A program made the translations under genes and the position numbers. Below are positions 16,682-24,600 of a DNA stretch of 64,000 nucleotides, one piece after another (the first letter of the stretch is position 1; every line of letters starts with the position of its first letter). The stretch comes from Paucibacter_B soli (GTDB lineage: Bacteria > Pseudomonadota > Gammaproteobacteria > Burkholderiales > Burkholderiaceae_C). The notes beneath the pieces were generated by a model that was not told where the DNA came from, did no database searches, and saw nothing but the letters and a program-made list of their open reading frames with translations. The stretch spans positions 62,001 to 126,000 of the forward strand of contig NZ_JBBHJW010000012.1 of the NCBI RefSeq assembly GCF_037482845.1. The letters are read 5' to 3'.

Positions 16682-17101
16682 ATGAAATACCTCCACACCA
16701 TGGTCCGCGTGGCCGATCTGGACCAGAGCCTGGCCTTCTACCGCGACGCGCTGGGCCTTGAAGAAGTGCGCCGCAGCGAACACGCGGCCGGCCGTTTCAC
16801 CCTGGTCTACCTGGCCGCCCCCGGCGACCACGATGCGCAGGTCGAACTGACCTACAACTGGGACAGCGAAGACTACGGCGGCGCGCGCAACTTCGGCCAT
16901 ATCGCCTATGCGGTGGACGATATCTACGCCAGCTGCCGGCGCCTGATGGAGCATGGCGTGAGCATCGTGCGGCCGCCGCGCGATGGCCGCATGGCCTTTG
17001 TGCGCTCGCCCGACGGCATCTCCATCGAGCTGCTGCAGGCCGGCCCCGCGCTGGCGCCGGCCGAGCCCTGGACCAGCATGCCCAATATCGGCAGCTGGTG
17101 A
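16682..17101 (+). CDS. gloA: Lactoylglutathione lyase (glyoxalase I)
   Basis: A 139-residue VOC-fold enzyme. It converts the methylglyoxal-glutathione hemithioacetal to S-lactoylglutathione. The four metal ligands expected for GloA are seen: His5 (MKYLHTMVR), Glu in 'AQVELTYNWD', His in 'NFGHIAYAVDD', and Glu in 'GISIELLQ'. The ELTYNW and YAVDDIYA stretches are specific to glyoxalase I within the VOC superfamily. The start ATG at 16682 gives a standard length; the longer frame upstream has no similarity. A GTG overlaps the stop codon, but the next gene more likely starts 57 bases downstream. Confidence 0.92.
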   Translation: MKYLHTMVRVADLDQSLAFYRDALGLEEVRRSEHAAGRFTLVYLAAPGDHDAQVELTYNWDSEDYGGARNFGHIAYAVDDIYASCRRLMEHGVSIVRPPRDGRMAFVRSPDGISIELLQAGPALAPAEPWTSMPNIGSW

Positions 17102-17157
17102 TCCAACACCGCGACTGCGGCGTACTGCCTTCATCTCGACCACTGCGGAGCCCCGCC

Positions 17158-18048
17158 TTGCCCAAGTCTGCCGCCACCCTCTGTGCCAGCGCCCTGCTGG
17201 CCCTGCCCCTGCTGTGCACCGCCCAGGGCAAGCTCTTGCTGACCGGCGGCGTCTCCAGCATCGAAGGCGCGGCCGGCGGCGGGCTCACGCCCTGGGCGGT
17301 GACCGGCAGCTATGCCGGCCCCGGCGAGCTGGGCGGCAGCGCCTACCTCACGCGCGTGCGCAGCCAGGACTACGGCCTCAGCAGCTTCGGCGTGCTGGTG
17401 AGCCTGCATGACCGCGCCGAGTTCTCGCTGGCGCGCCAGGATTTCAGCACCGGCCCCACCGGCACCGCGTTAGGCCTGCCGGGCCTGCATCTGCGGCAGA
17501 CGATTGCCGGCGCCAAGCTGCGCCTGGCCGGCGATGCGGTGCTGGACAGCGACCGGCTGCTGCCGCAGATCGCCATCGGCCTGCAGGCCAAGCGCCTGGA
17601 CGCCGGCGGCCTGGAAGCCACGCTCAAGGGCCTGGGCGCCCAGACCCATGGGCTGGACTTCTATGCCAGCGCCACCAAGCTCCTGCTGGCGCACAGCACG
17701 CTCGTCAACCTGACCCTGCGCGCCAGCAAGGCCAACCAGGGTGGCCTGCTGGGCTTTGGCGGTAGCGCCAGCAGCCGCTACAGCCTCTGCCCCGAGCTCT
17801 CGGTGGCCTACCTGCTCAGTCGGCAGCTGGCGCTGGGCGCCGAGGTCCGCGTCAAGCCCGACAAGCTCAACCCTTCCGCCCTGGGCGCGGCGCTGCGCGA
17901 GGACGATTGGTGGGACCTGTTCCTGGCCTGGGCGCCCAACAAGCAGCTCTCGGTCACCGCCGCCTATGTGGATCTGGGCCGCATCGTGCCCGGCATCGTG
18001 CCGCGCCGTCAGACCGGCGCCTACCTCTCGGCCCAACTCGCCTTCTGA
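17158..18048 (+). CDS. DUF3034-family outer-membrane beta-barrel-like protein
   Basis: About 296 residues. A signal peptide (MPKSAATLCASALLALPLLCTA) is followed by 'GKLLLTGGVSSIEGAAGGGL', the hallmark start of DUF3034 proteins. The rest shows alternating hydrophobic beta strands and ends with 'QTGAYLSAQLAF', a terminal aromatic residue as in outer-membrane barrels. I chose TTG at 17158 because GGAG lies seven bases upstream and the signal peptide starts there. A GTG at 17098 overlapping the gloA stop is the alternative and would give a long polar leader. The family often sits next to a truncated haemoglobin gene, as here (six-base gap). Function is unknown. Confidence 0.85.
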   Translation: MPKSAATLCASALLALPLLCTAQGKLLLTGGVSSIEGAAGGGLTPWAVTGSYAGPGELGGSAYLTRVRSQDYGLSSFGVLVSLHDRAEFSLARQDFSTGPTGTALGLPGLHLRQTIAGAKLRLAGDAVLDSDRLLPQIAIGLQAKRLDAGGLEATLKGLGAQTHGLDFYASATKLLLAHSTLVNLTLRASKANQGGLLGFGGSASSRYSLCPELSVAYLLSRQLALGAEVRVKPDKLNPSALGAALREDDWWDLFLAWAPNKQLSVTAAYVDLGRIVPGIVPRRQTGAYLSAQLAF

Positions 18049-18053
18049 CCCCC

Positions 18054-18476
18054 ATGAAGCAGCTCCTCAGCATCGCCGCCCTGGCCCTGGCCTGCCTGCA
18101 GGCCAGCGCCCAGGCCCCCAGGGACGAGCTCTACCGGGCCCTGGGCGGCCAGGCCGGCATCGCGCGACTGAACGCCGACTTCGTGCCGCGCCTGTTCAAG
18201 AACCCGCGCATCCAGCATTTCTTCGCAAATGCCAGCCCCGAGAATCTGCAAGAGCAGCTCAGCGCGCAGTTCTGCGCCCTCAGCGGCGGCCCCTGCAGCT
18301 ACGAGGGCGGCGACATGCAGGCCGTGCACGCGGACATGGGCATCACGCGCGCGCACTTCAACACCCTGGTGGAGGAGCTGCAGGCGGCCATGGACGCCAC
18401 CGGCATTCCCTTCGCCACGCAGAACCGCCTGCTGGCCCTGCTGGCGCCGCTGCACCGCGACATCGTCACGCGCTGA
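18054..18476 (+). CDS. Group 1 truncated haemoglobin with signal peptide
   Basis: A 140-residue protein. A signal peptide (KQLLSIAALALACLQASA) precedes a 2-on-2 globin: 'LYRALGGQAGIARL', 'NPRIQHFF', and the proximal-helix segment 'MQAVHADMGITRAHF' with His92 as the haem ligand. The usual B10 tyrosine position reads as valine ('ADFVPRLF'), so the distal pocket is not that of a standard NO-dioxygenating trHbN. It should bind haem in the periplasm, or be anchored if the early cysteine is lipidated, though no good lipobox is seen. It is cotranscribed with the DUF3034 gene (stop to start: five bases), which suggests a shared envelope role. Confidence 0.88.
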   Translation: MKQLLSIAALALACLQASAQAPRDELYRALGGQAGIARLNADFVPRLFKNPRIQHFFANASPENLQEQLSAQFCALSGGPCSYEGGDMQAVHADMGITRAHFNTLVEELQAAMDATGIPFATQNRLLALLAPLHRDIVTR

Positions 18477-18485
18477 GCGCCGACC

Positions 18486-20423
18486 TCACTCGCGGCCAAG
18501 CTCGCGCGCCTTGAGCGCGCCCATCAGGCCCAGCAGAGTCGAGAAGGCATTCGCGTCGGCGCCACCACCCAGCTGGATCTGCGGCACCAGCGGTACCTTG
18601 GCGGTCTCGAAGGCCTCGGCCAGGCGCAGCATCACCGTCTGCATCAGCTGCTTGTCGGCGCCCTCGCCCTGCAAGGCATCCGACTTGGCCTGGATGGCCG
18701 CGCCTTCGGCCTCGCCCACGCTGCGGATCGCGGCCGCGCGGCCCTGGCCCTCGGCCTCCTGGCGGAAGCGATCGGCCTGCGCCAGCGCCTCGATCTCCTG
18801 ACGCTTCTTTTCCGCGGCCTTGACATTGGCCGCGCCATGGTTCTCCTTGATCGAGATGTCCACCAGCGAGGCGGTCAGCTCGGCCTGCTTCTGGGCGCGC
18901 TGCTCGGCCTCGTTGAGCTCGCGCTGCTTGTTGGCGGCGATCTCCTTTTGCGCAAAGGTCTCGACCTGTTCGCGCGCGATCTGGCGGTCGCGCAGCTGCG
19001 CCATGATGCTCTCGATCTTGTGGTCGCCCGCCTGCGGCTTGGGCGTGCCGATCAAGACCTCCTGGAACTCCAGCGAATAGGCCAGGAAGCGCTCGCGCAT
19101 GTCCTTGGAGGCATTCGCCTGCAGCTCGCTGCGCGACTGGATCAGCTCGATGAAGGTGCGCGTCTGCGACACGTTCTTGAAGTAGCTCGACACCATCGGG
19201 TCCAGGGTCTGCTCGACCAGCTGCTTCACATTGCCGAAGCGCTGCACCACCATGGGCGCCTTGCGGTAGTCGATATGCACCACCACAGAGAGCGGCAGCT
19301 GCGGCTCGAAGGCATCCTTGGTGATGAGCGTGATCTCGCGCAGGTTCGAGTCGAAGCTGGAGCCGCTTTCGCCCGATTGCCACATCAGCACGAAGTTGGT
19401 GGTGGGCACCAGCTCGATCTTGCCGGCATAGGTGTTGAAGGCGTATTTGCCGGGCATCAGCGGGTCGCGCCAGACGCCACGGCAGCCGCCCTCCACCAGC
19501 TCGCCATGGCTGTACTCGCTGCCCGACATGTCCTCGCCCTTGCGGCCGGTATAGGACACCACCACGCCCACGAAACCCACCGGGATGATGGTCTTGGCGA
19601 TGAACTCTACCGTCGCGAACAGGCGGTTGATGTAGTAGGTGCCCTCCACCAGCACGCGCTCCTGGCGGCCGCGCCGGCCGCCGGCCAGCAAGAAGCGCTC
19701 GGGCTCCTGGAAGCTGTGGTGCGCGTCGCCCACATCGGGCGCGAGCAGCTCGTCGCGCGCCAGCGCCGGGCCGTCCTGCACGGTGACGATGGCGAGCTGG
19801 TCGCTCTCATGCGCGCCGCGGCTTTCCTTGATCACCACCGGGCTGAAGCCGTCGCGCTCGTCCAGCAGCTCTCGCATGCGCTCGTAATAGGCGCATTCCT
19901 GCGCGTCCATATTGAGCGCATAAGTGCCCTCCTCGGTCATCACCACGAACAGTGCCGGGTTGATGATGTGGGTGCCCTCGCGCAGGATCTTGCGCTGCGG
20001 GCCCTTCTGGCCGCCGCCGGCGAGAAAGCCGCGCACATCGAGAAAGTCGCTCACCTGCGCATTGCTGGCCAGGGTCTGGCCGGCCGGCAGGTCGATGCCG
20101 TCGCGCGCAAACACATAGCCCAGCTTCCCCTGGGTCACCGACACCATGGGGTGGATGTGCACCCGGTATTGCAGCGGCGGGAAGAAGTGGAAGCCGCCGC
20201 GGCGCAGCGCCGGCTGGAAGCCGGCCTCGCCCTGCATGGCCAAGAGGCCGGCCTGCACCGAGCCGCGCAGGCTCCAGAGTTTTTCCACCACGCCGATGCG
20301 TTGGTTGGGGATGTAGCGCACCATGCCCAGGGCATAGGCCAGCAGCGCCAGCGCGCCCAGGCCGGCCAGGCCAAGCAGGGCGTAGTAAAGCGGGCCGGAG
20401 CCCAGCCATTCGTTGATGAACAT
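18486..20423 (-). CDS. Large SPFH/Band 7 (flotillin-like) membrane protein
   Basis: A 645-residue protein anchored by one N-terminal helix (about 12-34, 'YYALLGLAGLGALALLAYAL'). Three copies of the SPFH beta motif are visible, near 133-160 ('GPQRKILREGTHIINPALF'), 244-270 ('RQERVLVEGTYYINRLF') and about 315-340 ('DPLMPGKYAFNTYAG'). The C-terminal third is an Ala/Glu/Lys/Gln-rich coiled coil of the flotillin type. Such proteins form ring- or cage-like membrane scaffolds. The start has AGGAGG nine bases upstream. Neighbours are a convergent haemoglobin gene and, upstream in the same direction, a cytochrome c. I cannot name a specific partner. Confidence 0.88.
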   Translation of the reverse strand: MFINEWLGSGPLYYALLGLAGLGALALLAYALGMVRYIPNQRIGVVEKLWSLRGSVQAGLLAMQGEAGFQPALRRGGFHFFPPLQYRVHIHPMVSVTQGKLGYVFARDGIDLPAGQTLASNAQVSDFLDVRGFLAGGGQKGPQRKILREGTHIINPALFVVMTEEGTYALNMDAQECAYYERMRELLDERDGFSPVVIKESRGAHESDQLAIVTVQDGPALARDELLAPDVGDAHHSFQEPERFLLAGGRRGRQERVLVEGTYYINRLFATVEFIAKTIIPVGFVGVVVSYTGRKGEDMSGSEYSHGELVEGGCRGVWRDPLMPGKYAFNTYAGKIELVPTTNFVLMWQSGESGSSFDSNLREITLITKDAFEPQLPLSVVVHIDYRKAPMVVQRFGNVKQLVEQTLDPMVSSYFKNVSQTRTFIELIQSRSELQANASKDMRERFLAYSLEFQEVLIGTPKPQAGDHKIESIMAQLRDRQIAREQVETFAQKEIAANKQRELNEAEQRAQKQAELTASLVDISIKENHGAANVKAAEKKRQEIEALAQADRFRQEAEGQGRAAAIRSVGEAEGAAIQAKSDALQGEGADKQLMQTVMLRLAEAFETAKVPLVPQIQLGGGADANAFSTLLGLMGALKARELGRE

Positions 20424-20522
20424 GTGAAATCCTCCTGATGCGTTGTTCACGTCGCCGGGCCTTGTGAACAAGCTGGCCCGGTACGCGTTTGTCGCGCCAA
20501 GCGCATCAGGAAGGCATAAGGA

Positions 20523-21371
20523 TCACTTCGCTGCCGTTGCCACCGGCGGCAGCGTGCGCAGATAGGCGATCAGCGCCGCCAGGTCGGCGTCGTTGATGTT
20601 CTTGTAGAAGGGGAACGCCATCGGCGGCTTGTAGGGCTGGCCCTGGCGGTCCAGGCCCTCGCGTATCGCCCTGCCGATCTGCGCATCGCTCCAGCTCTTG
20701 AGGCCGCTCTCATGCGAGGTCAGGTTGCGCGCCACGCTGATGCCCCAGGGCCCCTTGAACTCCATGCCACCTGCGCCGACCCTGCCGGGCAGCGGCATGC
20801 CGCGCTCGTCGCGCGCGGTGTGGCAGTCCATGCAATGGCCGATATTGGCCAGGTATTCGCCGACCCTGAGCCTGTCGCTCGCCGGCGGCGCCTGCACGCT
20901 TTGCAGCGGCGGGCCGTAGCTGGGCGGCAGCGCCATCTTGTAGCTGGACTTGGGCACCGCATTGCGCACCGCCGGCTGCGCGCGCAGATAGGCAATCAGC
21001 GCGGCGAGGTCGGCATCCGAGAGATGGCGGTAGAACTCGATCGGCATCGGCGGGCCGATCAGGCGGCCGTCCGGGCGCACGCCCTCGCGTATCGCCTTGG
21101 CGAGCTGGGCGTCGGTCCAGCCGCCGATGCCGGTGGCCTTGTCGGGTGTGATGTTGGCGGCATAGGCCATGAACACCGGCTCGTCGAAGGGCATGCCGCC
21201 CGAGAGACCTTTGTCGAACAGCGGCTGACCCTGCGGCCCGCGCGCGAGGTGGCAGTTGCCACAGGCGACGATGCCCTCCATCAGGTATTTGCCGCGCTCC
21301 AGCGCGGGCTGGGCCTGGGCGGCCAGGGTCAAGAGTGCAAGCACGCTGAAGCTCATCATGGCTGGGCGCAT
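20523..21371 (-). CDS. Dihaem c-type cytochrome
   Basis: About 282 residues. A signal peptide (MRPAMMSFSVLALLTLAAQA) exports it. Two CxxCH haem sites are present: 'CGNCH' in the first domain and 'CMDCH' in the second. Each domain ends with the class I pattern 'DADLAALIAYLR', and the axial methionines are probably in 'PPMPIEFYRHL' and 'PPMAFPFYKNI'. The double-domain layout matches subunits that deliver electrons from periplasmic dehydrogenases, such as alcohol or aldehyde dehydrogenases. No dehydrogenase gene lies next to it, so the electron donor is unknown. AGGAGG precedes the start by about nine bases. Confidence 0.9.
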   Translation of the reverse strand: MRPAMMSFSVLALLTLAAQAQPALERGKYLMEGIVACGNCHLARGPQGQPLFDKGLSGGMPFDEPVFMAYAANITPDKATGIGGWTDAQLAKAIREGVRPDGRLIGPPMPIEFYRHLSDADLAALIAYLRAQPAVRNAVPKSSYKMALPPSYGPPLQSVQAPPASDRLRVGEYLANIGHCMDCHTARDERGMPLPGRVGAGGMEFKGPWGISVARNLTSHESGLKSWSDAQIGRAIREGLDRQGQPYKPPMAFPFYKNINDADLAALIAYLRTLPPVATAAK

Positions 21372-21610
21372 GGAAGAACACCTCCTGAACCCGCGCGGCA
21401 CCTGGACAGGGGCGCCTGACGTGGATCAAGCGCGCATTGTGCGAGCCGGCCGGCAGCAAGCAAGTGCCGCGCGTCGCTCTTGCAGGTGACGGCCGGGCGC
21501 CGGCGCCCATCCCTAAGGCGTAGGGCGTGCATGCTTGTCCGGGTCAGGTTTTGCCCCCATGCTGCCTTGGACGCCTAGAAGGAACCGTCCCGCCCGACAA
21601 GGACCACGCC

Positions 21611-24600
21611 ATGGCCAGCATCCCCACCCCGGCCCCCGCCACCATCGCCCTGCGCGTGGCCAGCGAGGGCCTGACCCCCACCACCCTGCTCACCAGCCAG
21701 GTCCGCATCAGCGGCACGCCGCGCCGCGTGCGGCCGCTCAGCGCCTCGCGCGATGCCGGGCTGGCGGCCAGCACCCTGAACGTGCAGAGCGACGAGGTGG
21801 TGCGGGTCGAATACGAGAACGGCCTGGTGATGTGGCTGCGCGCCGACGACCTGCTGCGCGAGCGCGGCCGCAAGAGCGCCCAGCGTGGCGATGGCGGCGC
21901 GGCCTGGGAGCTTGACGCCAGCGCCCGCATCGGCGCCTGCCGCGACGACATCCAGCCCAGCGGCGAGCGCGGCCTGCTGAGCCTGGGCATCAAGGCGCTG
22001 GACTTCATCGGCATCGACCTGGCCGGCGCCAGCGCACGCAGCATCGGCCTGGCCTTCGAGCGCAGGCAGCTCGGCAACGAGCCCGGGCTCTACCGCGTCG
22101 CGCTGGCACCGCAGCTGGCCATGAGCGCGCTGGCCGATGGCAGCAGCAGCATCAGGAGCGACCAACCGGTGCTGCTGTTCCTGCACGGCACCATGTCCAG
22201 CTTTGCCGGCAGCTATGCGGCGCTGGCCGCCACCTCCACCACCGCCGCGGCCGACGAGAGCGGCCACGCCGCCGCGGCGCTGCGCCAGCAGATCGCGCAG
22301 CGCTACGGCCAGGAGGTCTATGCCTGGGAGCACCGCACCCTCAGCGAGAGCCCGATACGCAATGCGCTCGAGCTGGTCAAGCAGCTGCCGGTCGGGGCGC
22401 AGCTGCATCTGGTCTCGCATTCGCGCGGTGGCCTGGTGGGCGAGCTGCTGACCCTGGGCCAGCGCGCGCGCGCCGACGACCCGCTCAACAGCGCCCTGCT
22501 GGACCGCCTGTTCGCGCAGGACGGCACCGCCGCCGAGCAACTGGGGCTGGGCGCCCTGCTTGGCGAGGCCGCCCAGCTGCGCAGCGGCGGCTACCAGGAG
22601 GACAGCCGGCTGCTGGCCGAGCTGCTGGCGCTGCTGGACGAGCGCCGCATCCGCGTGCTGCGCTTTGCACGCGTGGCCTGCCCGGCGCGCGGCACCACGC
22701 TGGCCTCCGGGCGCCTGGACCGCTGGTTGAGCGTCCTCGACGCGGTGCTGGGCCGGGTCGTGCCCGGCGGCCTGTTCGGCGATGCGATGGACTTCCTTCT
22801 GGCGGTGGTGAAGGAACGCACCGACCCGCGTACCCTGCCCGGCCTGGAGGCGATGATGCCGGGCTCGGCGCTGACCCGCCTGCTGCACACACCCGGGCTC
22901 ACGACCAGCGCCGACCTCAGCGTGATCGCCGGCGACATCGAGGGCCGGGGTCTGCTGGGCCAGCTCAAGCTGCTGGCGCTCGACTGGTTCTACGCCGCCG
23001 ACCACGACCTGGTGGTCAACACCTCGTCGATGCTGGGCGGCATCGCGCGGCCCGCGGGCGGCGCACGCTATCGCCGCGACCAGGGCGAGCAGGTCTCGCA
23101 TTTCAACTACTTCCGCAACAAGCTCTCGATCGACTGGCTGGCCGCCGCGCTGGCGCGCCAGGACGGCAGCGATGCCGGCTTCCTGCCCATCGCCGAGACT
23201 ACGGAAAAGCCCGCGGCGCCGAGCTGGTGGAAGGCGGTCAGCGCCAGCCGTGCGGCCAGCACGCCGCGGCCCATCGCCATCGTCGTGCCCGGCACCATGG
23301 GCAGCGCGCTCAAGTCCCGCGGCGATCCGATCTGGCTCGAATACTGGCCGCTGCTGAAGGGCGGCCTGGGCGAGATCGGCATCGAGGCCGGCGATGTCGA
23401 GGCGGTGGACCTGCTGGGCGATTTCTACGGCCCCTTGCTGGAGCATCTGACGCGCAGCCACCGCGTCGAGATCCTGCCCTATGACTGGCGGCTCTCGGTG
23501 CGCGAGGCCGCGCAGCGCCTCGCCGCCAAGCTCGAGGCGGTGCTGCCCGATGCCGAGCGCAGCCATCAGCCGGTGCACATCGTCGCGCATTCGATGGGCG
23601 GCCTGGTGGCGCGCGCCATGATTGCCGATGGCGGCGCCGGCGCCGCGGCCTGGCGCCGCCTGTGCGCGCTGCCGGCCAGCCGCCTGCTGATGCTGGGCAC
23701 GCCCAACCGCGGCTCGCACGAGGCGGTGCGCTGGCTCACCGGCCACAACCCCACCCAGGCCAAGCTGATCCTGCTGGACCTGACGCGCGGCGCCGACGGC
23801 GTGATCGACATCGTGCGGCGCTTCCCTGGCCTGGCCGAGCTGCTGCCCTGGGACCAGGAGCCCAACCCCTGGGCCCAGGCCGCCACCTGGAAGGCGCTCA
23901 GGAAGGAGCTCAACGCCAGCTGGACGCCGATCGAGGACGGCGTGCTGCGCCAGGCTGCCGCCACCTGGAAGCTGCTGCGCGACGCCGCCATCGACCCCGA
24001 GCACATGATTTATGTGGCGGGCTGCCAGAGCGCCACCGTGGTCGGCCATGAGATCGAGGACGAGGCCTGGGGCTTTGGCCGCAAGAAGCTGCGCTGGATT
24101 GCCAGCAGCGAGGGCGACGGCACCGTGCCCTGGGCCTCGGGGCGGCTCAAGGATGTGCGCACCTTCTACGCGCCCGACACCGGCCACGACCAGCTCTGCA
24201 GCAATGCCGACGATCGCAGCATCTTCCGCGGCTATGTGGACCTGCTGCTGAGCGGCACCACCGACCAGCTCCCCAGCACGCCGCCGGCGCGCGCGCGTGG
24301 CGCCGGCGCCGAGGCCGAACGCTTTTTCACACTGCCCGAGCTGCCGGTGTTCGACGAACTGCCCGATGCCGCGGCGCTGCGCGGCCTGGGCTTTGGCGGC
24401 ACGCGCGCACGCCGGCGCGCCGCCGGGGCGCTGCCGCAGAGTGCGCGCCTGCGCGTCAGCCTGCGCCATGGCGACCTGCGCTATGCGCGTCATCCGGTGC
24501 TGGTGGGCCATTACCAGGACGACACCATCGTCAACGCCGAGGCCTCGCTGGACCAGCGCCTGCGCGGCCGCCAGGCGCTGGGCCCGCTCACGCGCAAGCG

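Noticed and set aside
17098..17157. GTG start of the DUF3034 gene overlapping the gloA stop
   Set aside because: It would put a 20-residue polar leader before the signal peptide. The TTG at 17158 has a ribosome site and starts at the signal peptide; this remains uncertain.
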